From NCBI GenBank assembly GCA_033439295.1, contig JAVTLE010000019.1, positions 186,001 through 250,000 on the forward strand: 64,000 nucleotides of DNA, in the 5' to 3' direction. Source of the stretch: Deuterostichococcus epilithicus. Lineage: Eukaryota > Chlorophyta > Trebouxiophyceae > Prasiolales > Stichococcaceae. The notes under the pieces were generated by a model. It was not told the DNA's origin. It searched no databases and saw only the letters and a list, made by a program, of their open reading frames with translations. This document shows positions 11,166 through 22,922 of the stretch, piece after piece. The translations under genes and the position numbers were made by a program. Position 1 is the stretch's first letter; every line of letters starts with the position of its first letter.

Positions 11166-13595
11166 CTATTGGCGAAATAGCTGGCTGTCGTGCCTGTCTA
11201 ATGCTGTGCTATGCTCAGCTGCAGCGTCGTCCCCGCCGCTGGAGCCGCCGCCGTCGCTGCTGCAGTTTCTACTGCTGCCGCTGCTGCTTGCACTGCTGCC
11301 TTCAAACCCGAACTCGTCCGCCAGGCCCCTGCTGGTCGAGGGCGTTGGCCGGCCAGATTTGATCCTCGCTGCCTCCGACTGCAGGCGCCAGATGCCGACA
11401 TGGTGTCTCCCATGAGACCTCCAAGATTGGAGCTATGTAATCTGACTCCTGCCCACTTCGGCTTTGAATGTGCAGAGGCTCGGCTCGCTTGCATCGGATG
11501 CGAGATGATGGCCAAGTGAGCAGCTCTCACCTGCAGATCTGACAGCATTCCCTTGACCTGCGTCACGAAGTGCAGCTCTGAGAGCGAGTCCTCATACACC
11601 AGTTTGCATGCTGCCTCGGCGAACCCATCACAAATTGCATTGCCGGCTGCTTGCACCATACCTGCGCCGCTGAAATGTTCTTTACCAATTTGCCCAGCGG
11701 CCCGGGCGGTACAAGTCCTGCAGACATTGAGGCACTTTGCAGGATACTGCACAAATAGACCTCGTTTTGTGTAAGGTGAAGGTTGTTAAGACTGGAAGGC
11801 ATGCACATGTCGAACACATTTGAGTTGGGACTGATTCCTCACCTGGCAACAGCGACTGTTCGAGAGTCACAAGTGAGGCCTGTGTCTCGGGCTGCGGCAG
11901 CCAGCCTGCGCTTGCAAGACATCACATTGGCAAGCCAGCAGCATGCAGACTCTTGGCGCACAAGTACTACGGCAGCGCAAGTGTGGAGGAGGCTGTGGCA
12001 GCAGCAGCTAGCGTGCCTAGCCTTGCGAAGACCAGCAGAGCTGTTGTTGCAAACCATGTTCCTCCGGCAGCTAATAGGCGGGAAGGCGGTGCCGGCCACG
12101 ACTGCATGATTGCCCTCTCCGCCTGACCATCATCAGGCAGCTTCCCCAAGTAAGGCAACACACATGCACCCGGACAGCTGCGTCGAATCTCACAGGTCCA
12201 GCAACGAACCCTGTGCTCGCCTCTGAGGTTTGGCAGGGCGAGGCCCCCGAACGCCTCCGGCGCCGCATCCCGCCGCGCTGCCTCTGCCAGGCTGTCAGAC
12301 GCCGGCACCGACACAATGGCGTCCAGCGAGCGCCGCCCGTCGTACGGCAGCACCGACCAGTGCCCCTCGAAGGCCTTCATCATGCCGGGCCGCGCCAACC
12401 GGAAGCTGATCTGGGGAAGCACCGGCAGCAGAAAGTTGTCGAGTGGCCATGCGCAGGGCCAGGTCACACAGAGCAGCAAGTAGCGCGGCAGCGCAGGGGA
12501 CTTCTGCGTCACATCCCCCTTGTCGGGAGCTGCTGCCAACACAATCAGGCCAATCAGGGGAGAAGCTTGTCCCGTTCCCAGGGATGGGTGCCATGGGACA
12601 TGTGGGATGGCACTGCGCACCGTGCCTGCAGGCTGGTCCAGGTCCACAAACAGCCTGCGCACGAGCATTGGCCCCTGCGTTAGGAGGAATGGGGTATTGC
12701 GATAGCACATGCACACGGCGCCAACGGCGCAATGCCCGGTACATGCCGGGCATTGCACTGGGTGCAAAGCAGCCACGATGGACCTCGCAGGAACAGCACC
12801 TGGTGGCGAATTTGCCGCTGAACATGGCGAAGCGCCACTTTGCGAGCGCCTCCGTCTCCACCTTCATCTGCAAAACTCGCACAAGACACACTGTGATACT
12901 GGACCTAAATCCTGAGCACGAATATGCTGGGCGACTTACCGGCGCCAAGCAAGGTGCATAGCAACCAGCGGGAGGCGCCTCGACTTACCTGTCCGCGCCT
13001 CTGGTCCGTGCTCTTCAGCACTTTCCGGTAGGTGTTGTCCTGCATGTGTGGCAGGCAACACTGCTGACCCCACCTCTTTAGCCGCCTTCCTGTATGTGTT
13101 CTGACCGGAGCGTTGAACGCTGTCAGGTGGCTTTCAGTGCAACGGCACGCTGCGAGGTCAGCAGATGTAGGCGTCCTAAGGCAAGCTCACCGTGATGCTT
13201 TTGAAGATGTTGTGCGAGTCCGGTCGCGCCAGCAGGTCAAAGGTCTGCTTCGGCGTTAGCGGCAGCACCGCCGCCAGCCGGATGGTGCAGAAGAAGCCTT
13301 CCCTGGCTGTCACCTGGCCAGTGGCGGTGCTCTGCTTCGGTGCTCGATCGATAGTCATGATTCGTCATGGAAGGCTTGTCACCGCGCAGCATGGCGCCAT
13401 GCTTTTGGTGCGGATGCTGTGCAGAGCGGCACGCACCCTCAGACTGTACTGCTTTGAGGACCACTCTTCTGAGTCGCTGCTCTCCTCATGCTGGTCCGCA
13501 TTCGCTGGTTTATCACTGGGCATGCTGCCAACTGGTGCACGAAGCTTGGTGCCACTGCCGGGGAACAGTCTAGTGATGTTGGTCAACAATTGCAA
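11166..13595 (-). CDS. DUF220/START-like (polyketide cyclase-like) lipid-binding protein
   Basis: Nine exons: 13595..13437, 13313..13191, 13039..12989, 12867..12800, 12654..12621, 12410..12210, 11891..11843, 11661..11531 and 11378..11166. All phases match and all introns are GT-AG, giving 342 residues. The body follows the plant DUF220 pattern: CTIRLAAVLPLTPKQTFDLL, SHNIFKSIT, KVETEALAKWRFAMFSGKF, ISFRLARPGMMKAFEGHW, then SLVTLEQSLLPG and SDLQSEAARIKSGRP. This is a START/SRPBCC-type helix-grip fold predicted to hold a lipid or other hydrophobic ligand; the ligand is unknown. The N-terminus is acidic (HEESSDSEEWSS) and the C-terminus is a Ser/Gly-rich tail. The start could instead be the internal Met at 13523. 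Confidence 0.8.
12729..12756. repeat. Inverted repeat in an intron of the DUF220 gene
   Basis: GCAATGCCCGG (12729-12739) and CCGGGCATTGC (12746-12756) are perfect 11-base arms around TACATG. Confidence 0.75.
13072..13106 (-). repeat. Diverged copy of DUF220-gene exon 3 edge in intron 2
   Basis: Resembles about 13010-13040 (KVLKSTD and the TYRK codons) in the same orientation. This is a weaker match than the other exon-edge copies. Confidence 0.45.
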
Positions 13596-13972
13596 AATTT
13601 ACATACGACTCCGCTCCTAATGACCTCTGCGCCACCAGAAACGGCCTGAAAGCCAGCTGCACTTGCCACGTGCACCCTCGACACCAGCGATCTGCAACGT
13701 GTTGCAGACCTACCTAAACACTTCTCAGCATACTTCGAATGCAAACATCCTCCTCATACACGTGGTCATGTCGATAACAATATGATCGTTGTGTGTGCGC
13801 CAGCCTCCGAAGCATACGAGTGAATATGCGCAAGCTCCGAGACTGGCCAGGGGGAAATGAACTAACTAGTACGAATGACCACATGGTGAGTTGTAACTGT
13901 TGGTGCAGCGCACATTTGCTGCTTGCGACCTGTGCGAGGGTGCCTGCACTATCACCAGCTAGTGTGCAAGCC
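13596..13972. promoter_or_regulatory. Divergent upstream region of the DUF220 gene and 6PGL
   Basis: About 380 bases between two divergent start codons, comparatively AT-rich at 13735-13860. Likely holds both promoters. No core element is certain. Confidence 0.4.
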
Positions 13973-16963
13973 ATGTGGCGCAGCGTCGCCTCTGACAACG
14001 TTACTTTCAGCAACGGCCTGCACGTCCAGTTCAGCCCTACCGCCGCTAGGTTGTTGTGCAGGCCTCGCACGTCGTCTCATTGCAAGGCGTCTAGGAGCTC
14101 GCTGCTCATCCGCGCGGACGTGAACGGCGGCGTCGTCGATACAGACCCCGACACCGTCCAGGGCATCAACGTGATACCCAAGTCCCGCTGGCCAGACGGC
14201 ATCCCTCCGGTGATGGGAGCGCACCTCATGGAGTCTGGAGCGGTGAGGGCTTTGACGAGCGTTGCTCAGCGCACTCGAAGCTCTCACGCGTGCATGCTGC
14301 CGGGATCATGCGGGCTGCCGCCGTCCTGCACTGCCAGACCCCTCCTAGCATTACCCCGTCCTGCACTGGCAACGCAAGTGGCTGATTTGAGCTCTGAATC
14401 AATCGCCATGAATTTTGGCAAGCCATGGTCCGACTCGTGCTGAAGACAGCAGCCCAATGCCAAACGAGGCAATGGCACGGCGGCTCAAGTGGCTGCCTGC
14501 ATGCCGCCGGTGCAGATCGCACCGCTGTCGACGTCCAAGGGCCCCGGAACAGGCGAGGAGCACCAGTTCTACTACCCCAAGGGCGACGCGGATCTGGGTG
14601 TCATCGCCTACGGCACGCCGGCCGGCGCCAACGGCCAGATTGCGCGGCTGGTCGCCGGCGAGTCGGCAAAAGCGATCTCTGCCAAGGGCTCCTTCACCAT
14701 CGTGCTGACAGGTCGGCACCGGCGGCACGGCGCTGTGTTGCCGAAAGCGACACCACAGGCGCTGCTGTTCAATGGCGCGTGCATGTCGCACTGCATGCCC
14801 GGAAACACCTGAAGGAGCTGCTGCGGCACGGGCGCTGACATGGCGCTGACTCACCGCTGCCGCGCACAGGCGGCTCGCTGCTTAAGTCGCTGAGCGCGCT
14901 CGTGGGCTCCAAGGACGTGGACTGGTCCCGGTGGCATGTCTTCTTTGGAGACGAGGTGCAGTGGCCATGCACAATGTACTATGTATGTGCTCTGAATACC
15001 TCTGCGCAGATGCTCTTGTGCAGACCTTACCTGTGCACTGCTGGCAGCGGCAGGTGCAGAGCTCTTTCTCGTGCATTGCTCTGCCAGGAGCGCTGTCACC
15101 AGCAGAAACCACCTGCTGGTGCATCCACTCACTGCTTGCGGCTGCACCCCGAGAGGATGCTGAGCCCAACTCTCGACTCGTGTCTGCCGCAGCGGAATGT
15201 GCCGCACTCGTCGCCAGACTGCACGCTGAAGGGCGCGCGGGAGGCGTTCCTGTCCAAGGTCCCGATCCCAGAGTCCCAGATTCACGCCATCGCGGAGGGC
15301 CTGGCCGTGGATGTGAGTCGCCGTGAAGCTTGGCGCCGCAACACCTGTCCAGTCCGAGCCTGCAGCATGCGCATGAAGGCAGAAGCAGTGCCACTTGCAC
15401 CCAACGTTCGTACCTGCCGTGGCTGGCGCCGAGCGGCACAGTGAAGGCCGCTTCTTGCGGCACTGTTGCTGCATGAGGCCACCAGCTCGCCCGCTGCACG
15501 GCTACATGCACCTTTTTGACGCCTGCCTAAAGCCCTGAGCACGGGCAAAGGAGTCCTTTGCCTCAGTCCTAAGCAGTCCTAAGCCACAGGCTGCTGCACA
15601 CCCACATGCGTTGAACATTCATGATGCCGCAGGTCGCTCGTGCCCAAAGTGGAACCTTATCTGCGCGCACAAAGGAATCCCAACTGCGCGCAGGGCGCCG
15701 CAAACGAGTGTCATGGCAAGATGCTGGCGGTGCCGCAGGGCGGCCCTGCTCCATGCTTCCAGCCTGTCTAATCTTGAAGCCCTAAACCCTGTACCCTGAA
15801 CCCTGAACCCTGAACACAGGACGCTGCGAAGGAGTATTACGGCCAGATGCTGGCGGTGCCACAGACCGTGCTGCCACGCAACGACGCCGGCTTCCCGGTG
15901 TTCGACCTGATCCTGCTGGGCGTCGGCCCCGACGGCCACATCTGCAGCCTGTTCCCCAACCGGCCGCAGACGTCCGCCAAGGAGGGCTGGTGCGCTCTCT
16001 GGGGTTAAAGCTCAAATGCGCTGCTCAGTTTGCTTTCTGACACCAGTGCAGCCCGGTTACCCCCGTCCATTCCCGACATTGAGCCACTGCTGTTGCACAT
16101 GCCCAGAATGCCAGGGACGATGCCCCTGTCAGCACGCTTTGCCTGGAGTTGCAGTGAAGCTGCACGCTGACGCTGCACGCTCTGGCAAAGCACCGCTATG
16201 CGACTTCCCACACTGGCCGCCTGCCGCAAGCAGCTTCCATACCCTTCCCTGGGTCTTTGTGCCAGTCTGCACCCTGCGCTCCCGTCCCACACGCAAACAT
16301 CCCTGCTGCCGCCACAGGACCCTGTCCATCGCGATGTTGCCCGAGCTGCCCCCCGGAGCGTTTCCACGTGGCGGGTCCAATAGTGTTACTGTCCAGCGTC
16401 TCTGCATCCCATTCGATTCCATGCCCCGTGCCCGCAGGATCCTGTCCATTGCGGACTCGCCTAAGCCGCCGCCAGAGCGCATCACCTTTAGCATGCCGGT
16501 GGTGAACGCGGCCAGGGAGGTGGTGTTTGTGGCGCTCGGCGAGGGCAAGGCGGAGATCGTGCAGCGCGTGCTCGAGGTGAGCCTTGACGCAGGGCCCGAC
16601 ACCCATTGACTGAGTGCAGGCTGTGAGACGCTGACTGGAGCGTAAGGAGCAGGCGGCCGTCCGGCAGAATCACCTGCCGCACTCGTGATCCACATGGATG
16701 TGCGCTGGCGCATAGTGGGCGTTGCCGCCAATGGCCCTGAAGGCCGCGGACATGAGTCCTTCTTCACCCTCCCGGCCGCGACCCTGCACCACCCTGTGGC
16801 GTTACGACTGCAGGTGCAGAGCCTGCCGGGGGCGCTGCCGGCGCAGATGGTGCGACCGGAGAACGGCAAAGTCACCTGGATCTTGGACGCGGACGCAGCC
16901 TCGCAGATCGCGGCGGACAAGTGGGTGGAGAAGTCCAAGGATTTTCCGCGCAGCACCTCCTGA
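13973..16963 (+). CDS. PGL: 6-phosphogluconolactonase
   Basis: Exons 13973..14242, 14516..14711, 14870..14955, 15193..15312, 15820..15989, 16438..16576 and 16814..16963, all phases consistent and GT-AG, giving 376 residues. It hydrolyses 6-phosphogluconolactone in the oxidative pentose phosphate pathway. Blocks: GSFTIVLTGGSLLKSLSAL, WSRWHVFFGDERNVPHSSPD, AREAFLSKVPIP, FDLILLGVGPDGHICSLFPN, and the C-terminal PAQMVRPENGKVTWILD. About 115 residues precede the catalytic core. The first 45 are Ser/Arg-rich, which suggests a plastid transit peptide, while INVIPKSRWPDGIPPVMG follows and looks conserved. The last exon could start at 16820 instead. Introns 4 and 5 each carry an imperfect copy of the start of the next exon. 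Confidence 0.92.
15694..15738 (+). repeat. Exon-edge copy of PGL exon 5 in intron 4
   Basis: After a usable acceptor 'gcgcag', 36 of 45 bases match exon 5 (15820-15864). The reading is GAANECHGKMLAVPQ against DAAKEYYGQMLAVPQ. Beyond this point it diverges and meets a stop. Confidence 0.85.
15779..15817 (+). repeat. Degenerate CCCTAAA/CCCTGAA telomere-like array
   Basis: About five heptad-like units of CCCTAAA, CCCTGTA and CCCTGAA immediately before the acceptor of PGL exon 5, serving as its pyrimidine-rich tract. Confidence 0.75.
16318..16374 (+). repeat. Exon-edge copy of PGL exon 6 in intron 5
   Basis: After an intact acceptor 'gccacag' it reads TLSIAMLPELPPGAFPRG, compared with ILSIADSPKPPPERITF in the true exon at 16438. 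The first 16 bases match at 14 positions, then similarity falls. Confidence 0.7.
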
Positions 16964-17728
16964 GGTCTGGTCGTGGCGGCGGCGGCGCGGCGGGTCACCG
17001 CAGCGGAGGCGCTTCCGCCGCGCAGGGTAACACCTTCGGAGGCCGGTCCTCCGAGCCCTCGAGGGCAAGCGCCGGACTGCACGGGAGGACTGAGACACAA
17101 GCTTTGACGAGGAGCAGGCTGTGAAACCAGCAGGTGCCGGGGCGACAGGTGTCAATGGGTCCTGAGTTATGCATCTTCTGGACGTTGGAGCCGCCTTGTA
17201 GGGAGAACCACCTGGTACCTGACATTTGCACCGATGGTGCGGGCAGTGTAATCTTTGCAGTGATCACAGGCAGCAGTCGGACTACGGCAGCTGGCTAGAG
17301 GCGGCGGCAGCATGAGTGCAGTCATAGTGATGGTGTGGACGTGATCTGCATGCCGCAGGACTCCCAGTGATGGACGAACTCATGCGGTGCAAGGAACAGA
17401 TGCGAGATGCATTTCTCAGTGCTGTTAAAGATCGATAAAGATGAATCCCTCATGTCGTTGAAACCCGGCATGAAACTCCCCACCAGCCAACCGATGAACC
17501 AACCAATGAAATGCGTCAAGAGCAATCACCGCCCGCATGCGGCATGCTATATTATGGAGCCCCCAACGCTACTGTGCTAGCTGATCGGTTCACTACCGAC
17601 TAACAAATTGTCTAGCGTGTTGAGATGCAGTCATGTGATGGATGCCAGGGTTGTTCGTCGGTGATCACGCCACATTTTGGGCAAGCCTGTCCAGTATCTC
17701 ACACAGCTTTGATGCTAACTTCAGTGAT
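16964..17728. other. Convergent 3' region
   Basis: Between the stops of PGL and the giant surface gene. It contains the PGL TGTAA signal. No further gene is seen. Confidence 0.4.
17247..17251 (+). promoter_or_regulatory. Putative TGTAA polyadenylation signal of PGL
   Basis: TGTAA about 285 bases after the PGL stop codon. Confidence 0.55.
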
Positions 17729-20700
17729 TCATGCGTTCTTCTCGAACGGCTCCGGCAGCGTGCTGCTGCTGACGGGCAGCTCATTGCGGGCAGCCGCCTG
17801 GCGGCGCCGGACCGCCGCGGCCTGCCACAGCAGCCGCCGCTGTTGCGCGCGGCGCACTACCGCAATGGAGCCCGCCCGCGCCTTGCCAAGATACCGCATG
17901 CCCGTGCGCCAGTACCTGCGGCGGTTGATGAAACACTTGACAATGGTGTTTCGGACAGGTGTTTTCCTGGGAGCTCAATCAGGTCCAGACCAGAACATCA
18001 GTGGACTTCGAGACTTTATTCTATTGGCGTGCTTGCCAGCAATGAGAAACGTGTGATGTGCACCAAAGGCCTGGGCGGTGGAAGCAGCCAGCATGTCGGA
18101 CAGCATGCTATTCAGCACGCACCCTACAAAGTGCCTGCGCGTCTTTGTAACGGTGATGAGCAGCATGAAGACGATGATGACGATGTCGAACACCAGGCAG
18201 ATGGCGCCCACAGTATTTGTCAGCGGACCTGCAGCCGCAAAAAACAGAGTGTCTGAGTCGTGAGACTGACTTGAGTGTCTAAAGCGGCAGACCAAAGGCA
18301 AAAGGTTGGCCACCGCATTGCTCAAGGCATTTGAAAAGTCGGGCGTCAGCTGCTGCAGCTGCGACGTGCGTGCAGCGTGAGAAAAAAATTCCTGTGATTA
18401 CGCCGCAGCAGGTATGCCGAGTCCGCTAAACTGGCAAGCTGCAAACTGGAGGCGGCCAACAGAAAGCAAGCAACCTGAGGCGCAGTGGCTGGGGGTGAAA
18501 CGCACCAGAGGGCTGCTTGGAGTAGGCGATGAAGTACAGCGACATGAACATCAGGAAGGCGATGGAGCTCATGGACAGCAGGTCCATTTGCCCCGCGTAG
18601 GCGTGCGGCTGCAGCATCACCGACACCGCCGCCGAGACGAGCAGGATGAAGATGAACAGGTGCAGCTGCACGAAGGTCGGCAGAGCCCTGCGGCAAGGGG
18701 GGAGTGCGGCGGTTTCGTGGGCGGCGTGCATCAAGTTGTATCCATCACTAGCCACATCAAGAGGTGCAGTCGAAACTGGATTCCACCGCCGCAAGGCAGG
18801 TGCAAGGTCCTGTGACAGCACCAGAACCCAGCCAGCAGCAGGCGAGCCTGCTGCAGAAGCAGACAGCTTAGAAAATCCATCACCTGCCGAAGACTACGAT
18901 GCAGACCAGCAGGAGAAGGCGCAGCTGGTCGACGAAGGACCACCAGAAGAAGCCCTCTCTGCGGCAGCGCAGGAATGTGGCCGCTCGGGAAGATTTTGTC
19001 GGCAGGACGGAGCCGCTGGCTGTGGGCGGTGCAGGACCCGCAGCACTGGCACAGGTTTCGAGGTGCTGGGCAGCAGCTTCCACAACGTGGGTTGTGGAAG
19101 CCTGTCAAGTACGTTGCATGCGCGCACTCGAGATGACGGTCCTACACACACACCGCCTTTGTGTGCGCAGTCTTCAGGGGCAGCTCCAGGGACGCAGGGT
19201 CTTGCACACAGGGTTTTGGTGTGTGCGCACTTGAACTGGTGGTACAGGAAGCCGTAGGTCGCTGCGGTGCGCGGCTCCTGCAGCCGGTCGCGGATGCGGA
19301 ACAGCACCGCCAGCGTCGCGGCCGGGATGCCCAGGCACAGCAGCACCGCGCCGGGGATGCCGATGGCGTACACCGCCGTGAGGTGGAAGCCCTCGTAGCA
19401 GCGCTGGCTCATGTCCTGCTGCCAGTAGCCGGCGCCATAGCGCGCCTGCGGGCCATGAGATAACATTCGTTTTCAAGACACAAACGAGGGACTTGGGCGT
19501 CGGTGTCGGTGTATCAGGGCAATTCCGGGCAGGGGTTGCGGGTCAGCCGGCGCACAGGGTGCAGTGGCCCTAAGCCGCAGGATACGGCGCACAGCATGTG
19601 ACAGCAGCTACAACACGTTGCTGATTCTCAAGGCACCAAGCGTGGAGCCTGCCAGCGCAGCCGCACCGAGCTCCCAGCAGCAGGGCTGGGCCAATTCAGA
19701 GGTGAGCGAATGTGCGGCGGGCGGATCATATCCCAGCATCTCTACGAAGGAGAGCGCAGAGGGAGCGCAACACTGGGATGCAAGGGGATCACCAGCTGGT
19801 TCTGTGCATAGAGACCGCTGCCGGTGTCCACGTGGTAGCAGGCGAAGGTGTTGAGCACCGCCTGGCACACCGTCGGGTACCTGCAGCCAAAGAGTATAGC
19901 TTGATACCCCTTGCATGCACAAGGCATGCACAGTCGCAGGTTGAATGGCGTGCTCCCTTCCAACCGATCCAGGATACGAAGCTCGGTGTTGGCCCACCAA
20001 GTTCCGCAACAGCTGTGTTGCTTGCAAAAACATACTCGGGTGTGCAGACAGACCGCGCGGGTTTGCACGGGTCATGATTGAGCCACTGCACAGGTCAGCA
20101 TGCACATGTCGTGTTTGAGCCGATGCCGGCCTTCAGCCAGAACACCTCGCATACTGTTGAGAAGACGCTTCGGAGGCAGCGTTGCAGGAGGGAGCTGTGC
20201 GAGGCGCTCACACAAAGAAGCAGACGACCAGGACTGAGACGATGCTAATGCGCTGGACGTACTGCCCAAAGGTCTCCCGCTCCAGCTCGATAGCCAGCTC
20301 CACCGACAGCGCTTTCTGCGGCAGGAATCGCCGCAGGATGTGAGAGAATGCGACTGGCAAGCACTTGCGTCGCATGCCCCCGGCTGTGCAGGCAGGCAGG
20401 CCCAGAGATGGGGCGGCGCAGCCGGACTCCTCCTCTGGGGCCTGGAGTTGGGAGTTGCAGCGGTGGCCATGCACCCATACACCATGGTGTCTCAGCATGC
20501 TCAGAACTGGTGTTGATCAGAAGGGTGTCATTCGCTTGTGACAGGAGACGCATCACAGCATCACGGTCCCAGTCCCGCAGTTGTTTGTCCTGGTTGTGCG
20601 CACCCGCATCGACTGCGTTCGCTCCAGGGGGGACCTCGTCTCGTCCAGCGATTTTGCCTTCTCCCGCTCAATGGCCAGGAATAGCTGGTCGAGTGTGAAG

Positions 20701-22922
20701 TTCTTTTTGCTGGCCTGCGCATGCAAGAGAGCACCCACAGGTGTGAGCGAGTTCTTTGTTCGCTAATTTCAATGTGTACTCTTCATTCTGTATAGTCTTC
20801 CAGGCCTGGAGGACAGCCGCACGGTCGCAGGCCCCACCGGCCAGCCAGAACACTCGCAGCCCCTGCGCCCGCCGTCCATCAGGACACTCGTGCAGACGAT
20901 CCCCACAAACCCCACGTTACAGGCGTCACTGCACACTGACATCATGGAGAGCTTTTCCAGGCATTCCAGGCCCTTCACCGAGCGGCAGCCCTCCAGGTTG
21001 TCTGCGGCGGACTTCACTCCTGACGAGTGCGGCGACAGCCCGGCCGGGACGCCCGACGAGTTCGGCGACAGCTCTGACGGCGTATCCGAGGGGGACTCTA
21101 GCTCCTCGCCGCTGACGCCGGACTCCTCATCGTCCTCCTGCGCGGCAGCACGGCACAGCAGGGATTAGGGGGCCCGGTCCCGCGGACCCGGCCGTTGAGC
21201 CGAGCCAAGCCGACATGGAGTGTGGCAGCTGCGGCTGCTGGAAGGCCCGGGGCTAGCTGCAGGCCTGCCATGGCAGCCACAACTGGGGCCTGTCCCATGC
21301 GCGCCGGCAAAACGGGTGGAGGCGGGGAGGTTGGATCCACGGAGGGGCTCATGACGGAGTTTCGATAGAGTTCAATAATGGGATATCACAAACCAGCGAT
21401 GGGAATGTGCGAATGTCCCTGTGACCGTAACACCTTCCTACATACCCCCCTCTGGCTGCCGCCAGTCCCTTGGCCGCTGCCGTGCCATTGGCCACCCGAC
21501 AATCGCCCCCAGACCTGGTGCGGCTGAGGCCGGGTTGCTGCAGCTCGGCGGTGCAGGGCAGCCCGCCGAAATCAGCTCGGAGGTCCACAGCAGGCGCACC
21601 TTGATTGCCGGCAGCTCGATGCCGGCTGCCACCGCGTGTGCCAGCACCCGTTCCTCCGTGCTGGTCATGCGCCGCCGCTTGTGGTAGGGCTGGATGCCGT
21701 ACCACCTGCGATGGGACGAGCCTGAGGTCACAGGCCGACAGGCCGCAAGCGCATGAGGACCCGCCGCCTCGGCGCGGCGGTGCCCGCGCTGTCCGACTGT
21801 GCGCCCTGCACCACCTGATCCCAGGGGAGCAGCACTCCTTGCAAGGCGGAGCCCTGAGCGTGCGGCCGAACCCTAAACCGCGAACTGGTGGCGCGGCAAG
21901 GGCTACCACCCAGCATTGCGAGCACCGTGCGAGGCAGCTCGACAGATTATTGTGCAACGTGAGGGTGAAGTCTCACCAGAGCGCCCAGAACATGGCGCAC
22001 AGCGCCAGCAGCACGACGGGCACCGCCACGTTGAAGATCTGGCGCTGGATGGCGAGCGGCACATTGCTGCTCCCCTGTCAGCGCGCGCATTGCAGGTAAG
22101 GATGAGTATGGAGGGGTGCACTGACCAGCCGCGCATGTGGCGGCGATTGTGGGCGCAGGGAGAGCAGGGCTCGCGGTAGCAGCATCGCACCCAAGGTGCG
22201 GATGCAGGGAAGGAAGCTGTGCCCCAGTGCAGCACAGCACACATATGACGCATTGGACTCCCTCCCCCGCGGTGGGGGCCAAGTCGGGCTGCTGGAAGGT
22301 GCTGCAAACAGGCAATTGAAATGATACAGAAAGAAACGGCCGCACCTGCAGCAGGCAGTCGAGGGAGAAGATGCCTTCACCGCTGGTGAAGAAGATCTGG
22401 ATGCCGCCAATGAAGTTCAGCAGGCCCCGCGGCCAGTTCAGCGGCAGCTTGCTGGCAATCAGGTTGTACCTGAGCGAAGGCAGAGCTCTTCCATGAAGAC
22501 TCGACGAGTCTGAGCAGTGTCGGGGAGCGATTCAACATGTTGATGACCACAGGTATTGCATGTTGGGGGCAACGATGCAATGATGCAGGACATGTGGAGC
22601 CAGGGTGTGAGGCAAGACACTCACTGGAGGTAGATGACCAAAACCTGTGCAGAACGATTGGTCGGGCGTCAACAGTTTTCCAGGATTGTGTGTTGAGAGC
22701 GCTTACAGTTGCCATTCACACGGGCTGGACGGGTAACTGATGACGCCGGCGACAGTGAGAACAGTAACTGTTTCGATAAGGCTTGATGAAACTATTTTGA
22801 AAACATTATTGAAGTGGACTTGAACTTGCCTTGATGAAGTCAGATGGCTGCGCCTCATGCTCCGCATACCGCTGCTGGTTCGTCGACATGTTGGAGAAAA
22901 TTGTGAAGATGATGAAGCCAAA
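17729..22922 (-). other. Multi-pass membrane C-terminal region of the giant gene
   Basis: Resolved exons: 22922..22830, 22644..22625, 22469..22346, 22074..21977, 21705..21600, then less certain exons at about 21137, 20714 and 20330..20212, then 19880..19793, 19445..19231, 18958..18884, 18687..18506, 18228..18123 and 17915..17729. Hydrophobic helices include FIIFTIFSNM, VAVPVVLLALCAMFWAL, ISIVSVLVVCFFV, YAIGIPGAVLLCLGIPAA, LRLLLLVCIVVFG, LFIFILLVSAAVSVM and LVFDIVIIVFMLLI. The motif YPTVCQAVLNTFACYHVDTG and the run RCYEGFHL are conserved in algal proteins of this type. The segment at about 21.0-21.1 kb is acidic and Ser-rich, likely a cytoplasmic loop. Confidence 0.75.

Noticed and set aside
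16129-17100. 323-codon frame antisense to PGL
   Set aside because: Antisense shadow of GC-rich codons. No motif, and PGL is firmly supported on the other strand.
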